Made by a program: the position numbers and the translations under genes. The notes beneath the pieces were generated by a model, which did no database searches, was not told where the DNA came from, and was given only the letters and a program-made list of their open reading frames with translations. From assembly GCA_027484105.1 (NCBI GenBank), contig JAIXUG010000004.1, positions 186,001 through 250,000 on the forward strand: a stretch of DNA of 64,000 bases. The letters are read 5' to 3'. How positions within the stretch are numbered: the stretch's first letter is position 1; every line of letters starts with the position of its first letter. Positions 15,635-25,667 of the stretch are shown here, in pieces. The stretch is from Comamonadaceae bacterium. Its GTDB lineage: Bacteria; Pseudomonadota; Gammaproteobacteria; Burkholderiales; Burkholderiaceae_C.

Positions 15635-16687
15635 ATGTTCATCAAAAACACTTGGTATGTCGCCTGCACCGAGGCCGAACTCGATGGTCTGGGTGTTAAG
15701 CCTTTGGGGCGCACCATTTGCAACGAAAAAATGGTGTTTTTCAAAGGCCCGGATGGCCGTGTTGCAGCGGTGGAAGATTTTTGCCCGCACCGTGGCGCAC
15801 CTTTGTCGCTGGGCAAAGTCTGCGACGGCAAGCTGGTCTGTGGTTACCACGGCCTGGAGATGGGCTGCGAAGGCAAAACCGTGCACATGCCCGGTCAGCG
15901 CGTGCGCGGTTTCCCGGCCATCAAGGCCTATGCCGTGACCCAGCGCTATGGCTTTGTCTGGGTCTGGCCAGGCGACCAGACCCAGGTTGATGAATCGAAG
16001 ATGCCGGTGTTCGAGTTTTTTGACAACCCGGCATGGGCTTATGGCGGCGGGCTGTACCACGTCAAGGCCGATTACCGCCTGATGGTCGACAACCTGATGG
16101 ACTTGACGCACGAGACCTATGTGCACGCCAACAGCATTGGCCAGCCTGAGATCGACGAGACGCCTTGCACCACCACGGTGGAGGGCGACCAGGTCATCCT
16201 GCAGCGCCACATGCAAGGCATTCAAGCCCCGCCGTTTTGGCAAATGGCGATGAGCGCCAACGGGCTGGACCCGCAGGCCAAGGTGGACCGCTGGCAAATT
16301 TGCCGCTTCACGCCTCCCACCCACATCATGATCGACGTGGGCGTGGCCCTGGCGGGCAAAGGCGGCTTTGACGCTGCACCCGAGCACAAGGCCTACAGCG
16401 TGGTGGTGGATTTCATCACGCCCGAGACCGAAACCTCGCATTGGTACCACTGGGGCATGGCGCGCCAGTTCAAGCCGCACGATGCCGAGCTGACGGACAA
16501 AATCCGCGCCGGGCAGGGCGGCATCTTCAACGAAGACATGGAGATGCTGCAATTGCAACAAGCCAACATCAGCCAGTGGCCTGAGCGCAAACTGCTCATG
16601 CTCAACATCGATTCAGGCGGTGTGCAGTCGCGCCGCATCATCGACCGCTTGTTGGCCGAAGAACACCACCAGAAAGTGAACGCATGA
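15635..16687 (+). CDS. vanA: Vanillate O-demethylase oxygenase subunit
   Basis: A 350-residue Rieske non-haem iron oxygenase of VanA length. The Rieske cluster ligands are C50-P-H52 and C69-G-Y-H72. The catalytic domain opens with ADYRLMVDNLMDLTHETYVHANSIG, which carries the conserved bridging Asp/iron-ligand His residues. Typical VanA starts (MFIKNTWYVACTEAEL) and end (SGGVQSRRIIDRL) are both present. It demethylates vanillate to protocatechuate with release of formaldehyde, linking the cinnamate operon to the 4,5-cleavage operon. The stop overlaps the start of the ferredoxin gene by four bases (ATGA). Confidence 0.9.
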   Translation: MFIKNTWYVACTEAELDGLGVKPLGRTICNEKMVFFKGPDGRVAAVEDFCPHRGAPLSLGKVCDGKLVCGYHGLEMGCEGKTVHMPGQRVRGFPAIKAYAVTQRYGFVWVWPGDQTQVDESKMPVFEFFDNPAWAYGGGLYHVKADYRLMVDNLMDLTHETYVHANSIGQPEIDETPCTTTVEGDQVILQRHMQGIQAPPFWQMAMSANGLDPQAKVDRWQICRFTPPTHIMIDVGVALAGKGGFDAAPEHKAYSVVVDFITPETETSHWYHWGMARQFKPHDAELTDKIRAGQGGIFNEDMEMLQLQQANISQWPERKLLMLNIDSGGVQSRRIIDRLLAEEHHQKVNA

Positions 16688-16992
16688 GCGCGACCGATTT
16701 CACCCAAACCCCCATTTCTGCGGATGGCAGCTTTGAAGTTCAGCTGCAAAAAAGCGGCCAGACCCTGACAGTCAGCAAAGACCAGTCCATTTTGAAAGTG
16801 CTGCAAGACGCGGGTCACGACGTGCCGTTTTCTTGTTCCGAAGGCATTTGCGGCACTTGCCTGACGAAAGTGGTGGCGGGCACGCCCGACCACTGGGACA
16901 TGTACCTCACCCCGGAAGAGCAGGCCAAGGGCGATGTGATCATGGTGTGTTGTTCCCGCAGCCAAACAGCACGCCTGGTGCTGGACTTGTGA
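16684..16992 (+). CDS. Stand-alone plant-type [2Fe-2S] ferredoxin in the position of VanB
   Basis: Only 102 residues, whereas VanB is normally about 315 (FMN and NAD domains plus a C-terminal ferredoxin). The cluster cysteines are C51, C56, C59 and C89, with the FSCSEGICGTCLTKV and VMVCCSRS motifs and the LVLDL ending of VanB C-termini. The reductase part is entirely absent: no FMN or NAD motif is found in the short gap to the next gene. It is translationally coupled to vanA, so it very likely carries electrons to VanA, with the reductase encoded elsewhere. Confidence 0.88.
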   Translation: MSATDFTQTPISADGSFEVQLQKSGQTLTVSKDQSILKVLQDAGHDVPFSCSEGICGTCLTKVVAGTPDHWDMYLTPEEQAKGDVIMVCCSRSQTARLVLDL

Positions 16993-17028
16993 CCACCTGA
17001 TGGGCATGGCGTCTGAAAGTTCGGGGCG

Positions 17029-17982
17029 ATGACGGCCTTGCTGGACATCCTGGGCATCACGGTCCCCATTTATCTGGTGATTGCGCTGGGCTATGTCTGC
17101 ACACGGCAGGGTTTGTTTGCCAAGGCTGACCTTCAGGTGCTGGGCAAATTCACCCTGAACTTGGCCCTGCCTGCGCTTTTGTTCAATGCCTTGTCCCAGC
17201 GCCGGGTGGAAGACATCTTGAACTACCACTACCTGCTGGCCAATGCCACAGGGTCCTTGATGGTGCTGGCTGCCGGGCTGTTTTGGGCGCGTCAAATCCA
17301 GGGCCGCAGCCTCAGCTACAGCAGCATGATGGCCATGGGCATGTCTTGCCCCAACAGCGGTTTTGTGGGTTACCCCATCATCTTGTTGTCGTTGGGGCCG
17401 GTGGCGGGGGTGGCCCTGGCGCTCAACATGGTGGTGGAAAACCTGCTGCTCATCCCTTTGTTGCTGGCCATTGCCGACTCCGAAGGCGCAGCCCCCGGGC
17501 GCTGGAAAACCGTGCTGCGCCAAACCCTGCAAAACTTGCTGAAAAACCCCATGATCATCGGCATCGTGTTGGGGTTCCTGTTCGCCTTGTTCGGGCTGAG
17601 TTTGCCGGCACCTTTGGGGCACACCATCGACTTGTTTGCGCAAGCCAGTGCCGTGTTGTCCCTGTTTGTGATTGGGGGTTCTTTGGTCGCCTTGCAGGCC
17701 AAAGGGCTGCAGTCGACGGTGTTGCCGATCGCTGTGGGCAAACTGGTGTTGCACCCCTTGGCCATTTGGTGCGTCACCCTGTGGTGGGTGCCCATCGATG
17801 ATCCCGCACTGCGCGCAGCGGCCGTGCTCACAGGGGCCATGCCGATGCTGGGCATCTACACCATCCTCAGCCAACGCCATGGCCACGGCACGGTCAGTGC
17901 AGCGGCCCTGCTGGTGACAACGGTGCTGTCTTTCTTCAGCCTCAGTGCCTTGCTGTGGGTTTTGCAGTTGCAGCCTGTTTGA
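17029..17982 (+). CDS. AEC-family (auxin efflux carrier-like) permease
   Basis: A 317-residue inner-membrane protein with about ten hydrophobic segments. Family marks include the opening VPIYLVIALGYVCTRQGLF, KFTLNLALPALLFNALSQ and the central MGMSCPNSGFVGYPIILLSLG. AEC proteins move small carboxylates and other metabolites. It lies 36 bases after the ferredoxin gene in the same direction, so it probably belongs to the vanA unit and might move vanillate or a related acid; the substrate cannot be read from sequence. Confidence 0.88.
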   Translation: MTALLDILGITVPIYLVIALGYVCTRQGLFAKADLQVLGKFTLNLALPALLFNALSQRRVEDILNYHYLLANATGSLMVLAAGLFWARQIQGRSLSYSSMMAMGMSCPNSGFVGYPIILLSLGPVAGVALALNMVVENLLLIPLLLAIADSEGAAPGRWKTVLRQTLQNLLKNPMIIGIVLGFLFALFGLSLPAPLGHTIDLFAQASAVLSLFVIGGSLVALQAKGLQSTVLPIAVGKLVLHPLAIWCVTLWWVPIDDPALRAAAVLTGAMPMLGIYTILSQRHGHGTVSAAALLVTTVLSFFSLSALLWVLQLQPV

Positions 17983-18026
17983 GCACTTTGGGGGTCGGGT
18001 TGGGGCGCGTCAAGTGCCTTGCGGGT

Positions 18027-18938
18027 TCATGGCGGGCTGAGCCATTGCACGCCCAGCTCGGTCAGCAAGGCCAAGGCGGCTTGTTGTGTCAAGGTGCTGG
18101 GGCGTTGCGCGCTGATGGCCGTGGTCAGCTGGATGTGCAGGGCCGGTTGTTTCAAGGGACGCACTGAAAACGCCGAAGGCCGCACCGAGCGCATGACGGC
18201 ATTGCGCGGCAGGATGGCATGACCCGCGCCGTCGGCCACCAAGTCCAGGATGGCGCTCACGCCATCGATCTCCAGTGCAATCTGGGGGCGGCAACCGATG
18301 GCCGCCATTTCTGACTCCACATGCATGCGGATGGCGTTGGGGCGGGTGGGGATGACCAGCGGCAAATGGGCCACGTCTTTCAGGGCGATGGGCGGCGGTG
18401 GCGGGTCTTCCTGCAGTCCCGGTGGTCGAGCTTGCACCAGCAGCAATTCTTCTTGCACCAGCGGGGTGTGCTCGATGCCCGCCACCAGGCTGGGGTTGTA
18501 GAGGACCGCAATGTCCAGGCGGCCGTTTTGCAGGTTTTCCTGCATGGCGCTCGACAGGCCTTCGCTGATGGACAGTTGCGCTTCGGGCATGCGCTGGCGA
18601 AAAGCCCGGGTCAGTGGCACGGTGAGCACCCGCGCCACGCTGGGTGGCAGGCCCAAAGCCACGCGCCCCGTCAGACCCGTCCGTACCCGGCCCAGCTCTT
18701 CCCGCGCTCGGTCCACTTGGTGCAGGATGCCCCGACCGTGCTCCAAAAGCAGCAACCCGGCTTGGGTCGGGGTGGCGCCGCGCCCGTTGCGCACCAGCAG
18801 GTTTTGCCGCAGCTCGACTTCGAGCAGGCGCACCTGCCGGCTGAGCGCTGGTTGGGCGGTGTTCAGAGCCTGTGCGGCGCGTGTGAAGCTGCCCAGTTCG
18901 GCTACGCGCACAAAGTATTCGAGCTGTTTGAGGTCCAT
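18027..18938 (-). CDS. LysR-family transcriptional regulator, divergent from the protocatechuate operon
   Basis: A 303-residue regulator. The N-terminal helix-turn-helix is clear (MDLKQLEYFVRVAELGSFTRAAQALNTAQPALSRQVRLLEVEL). The rest is the two-lobed effector domain (GRVALGLPPSVARVL, LDIAVLYNPSLVAGIEHTPLVQEELLLV, ILDLVADGAGHAILPRNAV). It is divergent from ligJ across a 152-base gap that holds a strong palindrome, the usual layout for a LysR activator and its target. It is most likely the activator of the protocatechuate 4,5-cleavage operon (PmdR/LigR role) with a pathway intermediate as coinducer. Confidence 0.9.
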   Translation of the reverse strand: MDLKQLEYFVRVAELGSFTRAAQALNTAQPALSRQVRLLEVELRQNLLVRNGRGATPTQAGLLLLEHGRGILHQVDRAREELGRVRTGLTGRVALGLPPSVARVLTVPLTRAFRQRMPEAQLSISEGLSSAMQENLQNGRLDIAVLYNPSLVAGIEHTPLVQEELLLVQARPPGLQEDPPPPPIALKDVAHLPLVIPTRPNAIRMHVESEMAAIGCRPQIALEIDGVSAILDLVADGAGHAILPRNAVMRSVRPSAFSVRPLKQPALHIQLTTAISAQRPSTLTQQAALALLTELGVQWLSPP

Positions 18939-18973
18939 GGGGTCAATAGGGCTTTCGGTTGGTTTGATTTTGT

Positions 18974-18994
18974 CATACCCAAGGCTTGGTTATG
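18974..18994. promoter_or_regulatory. Near-perfect 21-base palindrome, likely LysR operator
   Basis: The site reads CATA-c-CCAAG-g-CTTGG-t-TATG: the two ten-base arms pair except for one position on each side of a central base. It lies 36 bases in front of the LysR gene and 97 bases before the ligJ start. LysR activators bind such interrupted dyads in the divergent promoter. The simple T-N11-A rule does not fit at its centre, so the exact contact bases are uncertain. Confidence 0.6.
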
Positions 18995-19090
18995 CAAATT
19001 CGTTCTAGCTGGTAGATGTACCAAGGGCTGGGCGTTCGCGGGGTGAGCCTGCACAATCTGTGCAACCCATTTGCCCCATCAGGATTGCCC

Positions 19091-20137
19091 ATGAGCCAAA
19101 CAAAACCCTTGATCATCGATGTGCACGGTCACTACACCACCGCCCCCAAGGCGCTGGAAGACTGGCGTAACCGCCAGATTGCCGGCATCAAAGACCCTGC
19201 CGCCATGCCCAAAGTGTCCGAGCTGAAAATCAGCGACGACGAGTTGCGCGAAAGCATCGAGCTCAACCAACTGGCCAAGATGAAAGAGCGCGGCTCGGAC
19301 ATCACCATCTTCAGCCCCCGCGCCAGCTTCATGGCCCACCACATTGGCGACTTCAATGTGTCGTCCACCTGGGCGGCGATTTGCAACGAACTCTGCTACC
19401 GCGTGAGTCAGTTGTTCCCGGATCACTTCGTGCCCGCGGCCATGCTGCCCCAGTCGCCCGGTGTGGACCCGGCCACCTGCATCCCCGAGCTGGTCAAGTG
19501 CGTGGAGCAATTCGGCAACGTGGGCATCAACCTGAATCCCGACCCCTCAGGCGGTCACTGGACTTCGCCCCCTTTGAGCGACAAGGCCTGGTACCCGATC
19601 TATGAAAAGATGGTGGAGTACGACATCCCCGCGATGATTCATGTGAGCACCAGTTGCAACAGCTGCTTTCACACCACCGGCGCGCATTACCTGAACGCCG
19701 ACACCACCGCCTTCATGCAGTGCCTGACCAGCGATTTGTTCAAAGACTTCCCGACATTGAAGTTCTTGATCCCGCACGGCGGCGGCGCGGTGCCTTACCA
19801 CTGGGGCCGATTCCGCGGCTTGGCGCAAGAGCTCAAAAAGCCCTTGCTCTCTGAGCACCTGCTCAACAACATCTTCTTTGACACCTGCGTGTACCACCAG
19901 CCGGGCATCGACCTGCTGACCAAGGTGATTCCGGTCAAGAACATCTTGTTCGCGTCCGAGATGATCGGCGCGGTGCGCGGCATCGACCCCGAAACCGGCC
20001 ACTACTTTGACGACACCAAGCGCTATGTGCAAGCCACGGCCAACCTGAACGACCAAGAGCGTTACATGGTGTACGAAGGCAATGCGCGCCGCGTGTTCAA
20101 GCGCTTGGACGACCAACTCAAAGCCAAAGGCCAGTGA
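19091..20137 (+). CDS. ligJ: 4-oxalomesaconate hydratase
   Basis: A 348-residue amidohydrolase-fold enzyme starting MSQTKPLIIDVHGHYTTAPK at the ATG at 19091. It matches LigJ of Sphingobium SYK-6 along its length, with the metal-site HGH near residue 12, the ITIFSPRASFMAHH segment, NLNPDPSGGHW, PHGGGAVPYHWGRFRG and the ending FASEMIGAVRGIDP.TGHYFDDTKRY. It hydrates 4-oxalomesaconate to 4-carboxy-4-hydroxy-2-oxoadipate. It is the first gene of the operon (pmdE position). The tautomerase (pmdU) and permease (pmdK) that precede it in Comamonas are absent here. Confidence 0.95.
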   Translation: MSQTKPLIIDVHGHYTTAPKALEDWRNRQIAGIKDPAAMPKVSELKISDDELRESIELNQLAKMKERGSDITIFSPRASFMAHHIGDFNVSSTWAAICNELCYRVSQLFPDHFVPAAMLPQSPGVDPATCIPELVKCVEQFGNVGINLNPDPSGGHWTSPPLSDKAWYPIYEKMVEYDIPAMIHVSTSCNSCFHTTGAHYLNADTTAFMQCLTSDLFKDFPTLKFLIPHGGGAVPYHWGRFRGLAQELKKPLLSEHLLNNIFFDTCVYHQPGIDLLTKVIPVKNILFASEMIGAVRGIDPETGHYFDDTKRYVQATANLNDQERYMVYEGNARRVFKRLDDQLKAKGQ

Positions 20138-20166
20138 GCCCTTGACTCGACATTCAGGAGAAAACC

Positions 20167-20850
20167 ATGTACGAACTTGGCGTTGTTTACCGCAACATCA
20201 CCCGCGCTGACCGCGCAACTGCCGATGGCCTGGGCGCCCTCGGCTCGGCCACGGTGCACGAAGCCATGGGCCGTGTGGGCCTCATGAAGCCCTACATGCG
20301 CCCCATCTACCCCGGTGCGCAAGTGTCGGGCACGGCCGTCACGGTGCTGCTGCACCCCGGTGACAACTGGATGATGCATGTGGTGGCCGAGCAGATTCAG
20401 CCCGGCGACATCGTGGTCGCGGCCATCACAGCCGATTGCACCGATGGCTACTTTGGTGACCTTCTGGCCACGTCTTTTCAGGCCCGGGGAGCGCGCGCTT
20501 TGGTCATCGACGCCGGTGTGCGCGATGTGAAAGAGCTGCAAAAGATGAACTTCCCGGTGTGGAGCAAAGCCATCAGCAGCAAGGGCTGCATCAAGACCAC
20601 CATTGGCTCGGTGAACATTCCGGTGGTGTGCGCGGGGATGATGGTTCACCCCGGCGATGTCATCGTGGCCGACGACGACGGTGTGGTGTGTGTGCCCCAA
20701 GCCCTGGCCGCCAAGACGCTGGCTGCCGCGCAAGCCCGCGAAGCCAACGAAGGTGAAAAACGTGCCAAGCTCGCCTCAGGCGTGTTGGGTCTGGACATGT
20801 ACAAGATGCGCGAGCCACTGGCGGCAGCAGGGCTGAGGTACATCGACTGA
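20167..20850 (+). CDS. ligK: 4-carboxy-4-hydroxy-2-oxoadipate (CHA) aldolase
   Basis: A 227-residue protein of the RraA-like/HMG aldolase fold. Key features are the start [32 protein letters not shown], the [41 protein letters not shown] stretch that carries the substrate and Mg2+ loops (R and D of GVRD), and [17 protein letters not shown]. It splits CHA into pyruvate and oxaloacetate, the last step of the pathway. It follows ligJ by 29 bases with an AGGAG ribosome site. This is the pmdF position. Confidence 0.95.
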   Translation: MYELGVVYRNITRADRATADGLGALGSATVHEAMGRVGLMKPYMRPIYPGAQVSGTAVTVLLHPGDNWMMHVVAEQIQPGDIVVAAITADCTDGYFGDLLATSFQARGARALVIDAGVRDVKELQKMNFPVWSKAISSKGCIKTTIGSVNIPVVCAGMMVHPGDVIVADDDGVVCVPQALAAKTLAAAQAREANEGEKRAKLASGVLGLDMYKMREPLAAAGLRYID

Positions 20851-20921
20851 TCAACAGCCAAGAGGATGCGCTCAGTTCAGGGCGCCAACCATCCCAAGCT
20901 TCACATCCTGAGGAGAATCCA

Positions 20922-23288
20922 TTGAACAAGAAACCCCTGTTTTTGATCACAGCCTCGGTGTTGGCGATCGTTGGCTTGTCGGCTTGTACCAGCGTGTCAT
21001 TGCGCGGCGCTGGTTTTGTGCCCGCTTCAGACAATGTGCAAATCGTGCGTACGACGCATGGCATTCCGCATGTCACCGCGGCCAATATGGAAATGCTCGC
21101 GTATGGCATCGCCTACGCGCATGCGCAAGACAATGTGTGCCTGAGCGCCGACGTCTTGGCGACCGTGCGAGGACAGCGTTCGCAGCATTTTGGCGCGACA
21201 GCCACGGGTGTGCTTGGTGTTCGCACGCTGCCCAATGCGGCCATCGATGCCTTTGTGCAGGCGCACATGGACGACGCCAAACTCAAGGCGGCTTGGGATC
21301 AATCCAGCGACAACAACCGTGCGATGGCGCGCGGCTATGTGGCCGGTTTCAATCGCTTTTTGCAAGATCACGCGGGCAAACTGCCAGCCGAGTGCAATGG
21401 CAAGCCGTGGGTCACGCCGATGACGCTGTCGGACATTTACCGCGCCACAGAGGCCATTCAAGTGCAAGCGGGTGCAGGCGCCTTGGCCGATGCGATTGCT
21501 GCGGCAGCGCCACCGGCGCGCACGGCCCAAGCTGCGCCATGGCCGAAAGCCTCTGACGACACATTGCAGGCCTATGCGCAAGGGGCGCGGGAACAATTGC
21601 GCGAGGCCGGCTTGCTGGACTCTCCTTTGGGTTCAAACGCTTGGGCTTTCGGCAAGCAAACCACGGCCAATGGGCGGGGCATGCTGATGGGCAATCCACA
21701 CTACCCCTGGGTGGGCCCGAGCCGTTTTTATCAGATGCACCTGACGATTCCAGGGCAGTTCGATGTCATGGGCGCTGCCCTCGGGTGGACGGCGGCCGTT
21801 CAAATTGGTTTCAACAAAGACGTCGCTTGGTCACACACGGTATCCACCGGCAAGCGCTTCACGCTGCACGAACTGAGCTTGGCACCAGGCAAGCCGACGA
21901 CTTATTTGATCGACGGCAAAGAGGAGGCCATGGTGGCCAAGAAGGTGATGGTCGGTGGGCGGGAGCAAACAATTTGGAGCAGCCGATTTGGTCCGGTGTT
22001 GGTGATGCCCCGCGCCGGTTTGAATTGGACCGCCGAACGAGCCTACGCGATTCAAGACGCCAATGCGGGCAGCGTGCGCTCGACGGACATGTACATCCTG
22101 TTTGCCAAAGCCCGCCATGTGGCTGACATGCGCAGCGCCATGAACTTGATGGGCACACCCTTCGTCAACACCATCGCTGCAGATCGTGCGGGCGACGTGA
22201 TGTTTGCGGATGTCAGCGGGGTGCCCGATCTGGAGATGGCCGACTTGCAGCGTTGTGCCCCCAGCCGCCCGGCTGCAGCGCTGTTGAACGCTGCCAACTT
22301 GGTGGTGCTCAATGGCTCGCGCAGCGATTGCAACTGGAAGCGCGACAGCGCGTCGCCTGTGCCGGGCCTCATCGCACCCACGCGCATGCCTGTGGTGGTA
22401 CGCCAAGATTGGGTCCACAACAGCAATGACAGCTTTTTCTACACCCACCCCGAACACAAATGGGGCCCTGTCTCCATCATGGTGGGCGACGATGTCGTCC
22501 GCCGTCCGCGTACGCGTTCGGAACTGATTGAAATTCCAGAAATGCTCGGAAAAGGCAAGATCAGCCTGGCTGGCATGCAAGCGCAGTTGTTCGAAAACCG
22601 CAATTTGGTAGCGCGCATGGTGCTTCCGGATTTGCTCGCGGCCTGTGCGCAGGCGCCCAATGCCGATGCCAAAGAGGGGTGTGCTGCGCTCAAGCTTTTC
22701 CACGATGCGGGCATGCGCAACAATGCCGATGCCAAAGGGGCTCCCCTGTTCCGTGAGTTTTGGCGTGCTGCCAGCCAGATCCCCAATGTGTACCGCGAGC
22801 CCTTTGACAAAGCGCGTGTCCTGGCCACCCCTGCTGGCTTGCGCATGGGTGATGGGCACACCGCCACCCGTGTCTGGGACGCGTTGATCGCTGCAGTCAA
22901 AAAAATGCGCGATGCCGGCTTTGCATTGGACGCGCCTTTGGGGCAAGTGCAGCGCGCTGTTTTCACCCATGAAAACATCCCCCTGCATGGCGGCGATGAA
23001 ATGGAAGGCGTGCTGAACAATGTGGGGGATCGTGCCCGACCCGGTTTGAGCAAAGACGGGATTCGCATTGATTACGGCACCAGCTATGTCCAAACCGTGA
23101 GGTTTGACGAGCGTGGACCCGTCGCACAAGGCCTGTTGACCTATGGGCAGAGCACACAGGCGGGCTCGCCCCATCAAACGGATCAGTTGAGGATGTATGC
23201 CGACAAGCGTTGGCCTTCATTGCCTTACCACCCGGAAGACATCGAACGGCAACGCACCGGCCAAGCGTTGATTTTGCGTAAACCTTGA
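20922..23288 (+). CDS. Penicillin acylase-family (S45) lipoprotein, possible acyl-homoserine lactone acylase
   Basis: A 788-residue N-terminal-nucleophile hydrolase starting at a TTG at 20922 with a strong AGGAGA ribosome site. It has a lipobox LSAC with the lipid cysteine at 22. The alpha chain carries VQIVRTTHGIPHVTA; the beta chain would begin at S238 in LDSPLGSNAWAFG after self-cleavage, the classic nucleophile context, followed by MLMGNPHYPWVGPSRFYQMHLT. This family cleaves amide side chains of beta-lactams, AHL signals or aminolipids. It lies between ligK and ligI, splitting an operon that is otherwise contiguous in related species, and its codon use looks somewhat less GTG/CTG-biased than the lig genes. 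Substrate is unknown. Confidence 0.85.
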   Translation: MNKKPLFLITASVLAIVGLSACTSVSLRGAGFVPASDNVQIVRTTHGIPHVTAANMEMLAYGIAYAHAQDNVCLSADVLATVRGQRSQHFGATATGVLGVRTLPNAAIDAFVQAHMDDAKLKAAWDQSSDNNRAMARGYVAGFNRFLQDHAGKLPAECNGKPWVTPMTLSDIYRATEAIQVQAGAGALADAIAAAAPPARTAQAAPWPKASDDTLQAYAQGAREQLREAGLLDSPLGSNAWAFGKQTTANGRGMLMGNPHYPWVGPSRFYQMHLTIPGQFDVMGAALGWTAAVQIGFNKDVAWSHTVSTGKRFTLHELSLAPGKPTTYLIDGKEEAMVAKKVMVGGREQTIWSSRFGPVLVMPRAGLNWTAERAYAIQDANAGSVRSTDMYILFAKARHVADMRSAMNLMGTPFVNTIAADRAGDVMFADVSGVPDLEMADLQRCAPSRPAAALLNAANLVVLNGSRSDCNWKRDSASPVPGLIAPTRMPVVVRQDWVHNSNDSFFYTHPEHKWGPVSIMVGDDVVRRPRTRSELIEIPEMLGKGKISLAGMQAQLFENRNLVARMVLPDLLAACAQAPNADAKEGCAALKLFHDAGMRNNADAKGAPLFREFWRAASQIPNVYREPFDKARVLATPAGLRMGDGHTATRVWDALIAAVKKMRDAGFALDAPLGQVQRAVFTHENIPLHGGDEMEGVLNNVGDRARPGLSKDGIRIDYGTSYVQTVRFDERGPVAQGLLTYGQSTQAGSPHQTDQLRMYADKRWPSLPYHPEDIERQRTGQALILRKP

Positions 23289-23361
23289 CCGCATCGGCAG
23301 CTTGTGCATTGGCATCGGCTGAAATTGATGGGGTCAGCACTTGTCATGAAGAAGGATCGAG

Positions 23362-24300
23362 ATGAGCAAACCCACCACGGGTGATTTCACCAAAACTGCT
23401 GGCTGGATGGATTGGTACACCGGTCCCAGCCAGCCCAGGTTCAAACTTCCGGCAGGTGCAGTGGATGCGCACTGCCACGTGTTCGGCCCCGGGGCAGAAT
23501 TTCCTTATGCACCCGAGCGCAAATACACGCCCTGCGACGCGTCCAAGCAGCAGCTGTTTGCATTGCGCGACCACCTGGGTTTTGCCCGCAATGTGATCGT
23601 GCAGGCCACTTGCCACGGCGCAGACAACCGCGCCATGGTGGATGCGTGCTTGAGCAGTGGGGGCAGGGCGCGCGGCGTGGCCACTGTCAAACGCAGCGTC
23701 ACCGATGAAGAAATCCAGGCCATGCACGACGCGGGTGTGCGGGGTGTGCGCTTCAACTTCGTCAAGCGCTTGGTGGACTTCACGCCCAAGGACGAGCTGA
23801 TGGAGATCGCGGGCCGCATTCAGAAATGGGGCTGGCACGTGGTCATCTACTTTGAAGCGGTGGACCTGCCCGAGCTGTGGGACTTTTTCACCGCGCTGCC
23901 CACCACCGTGGTGGTGGACCACATGGGTCGCCCCGATGTGTCCTTGCCGGTGGACGGCCCGCAGTTTGCGCTGTTTGAAAAGTTCATGCGCGAGCACACC
24001 AATGTGTGGAGCAAGGTCTCGTGTCCTGAGCGTTTGTCGGTGACGGGCCCCAAGGCCTTGAACGGCGAGCAAAACGCTTACCAAGACGTGATCCCGTTTG
24101 CCCAGCGCATCGTGCAGGCGTTTCCTGATCGCGTGCTGTGGGGCACCGACTGGCCTCACCCTAACCTGAAAGACCACATGCCCGACGACGGCCTGCTGGT
24201 GGATTTCATCCCGCACATCGCGCCGACTGCCGATTTGCAACGCAAGCTGCTGGTGGACAACCCGATGCGTTTGTACTGGCCAGAAGAACAGAAAGGCTGA
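23362..24300 (+). CDS. ligI: 2-pyrone-4,6-dicarboxylate (PDC) hydrolase
   Basis: A 312-residue amidohydrolase-superfamily enzyme. LigI features are GAVDAHCHVFGPGAEFPYAPERKYTPCDA, the NVIVQATCHGADN segment, GVRGVRFNFVKRLVD, VVVDHMGRPD and LWGTDWPHPN. LigI family members work without a metal and open the pyrone lactone to 4-oxalomesaconate. The gene sits 73 bases after the acylase gene and two bases ahead of ligA, matching the pmdD position. Confidence 0.95.
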   Translation: MSKPTTGDFTKTAGWMDWYTGPSQPRFKLPAGAVDAHCHVFGPGAEFPYAPERKYTPCDASKQQLFALRDHLGFARNVIVQATCHGADNRAMVDACLSSGGRARGVATVKRSVTDEEIQAMHDAGVRGVRFNFVKRLVDFTPKDELMEIAGRIQKWGWHVVIYFEAVDLPELWDFFTALPTTVVVDHMGRPDVSLPVDGPQFALFEKFMREHTNVWSKVSCPERLSVTGPKALNGEQNAYQDVIPFAQRIVQAFPDRVLWGTDWPHPNLKDHMPDDGLLVDFIPHIAPTADLQRKLLVDNPMRLYWPEEQKG

Positions 24301-24302
24301 AC

Positions 24303-25656
<1,354 letters not shown>

Positions 25657-25667
25657 GAGGAACCCCC

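Noticed and set aside
21831-23177. A 448-codon minus-strand frame opposite the acylase.
   Set aside because: The acylase is supported by catalytic and lipobox motifs; the antisense frame has none.
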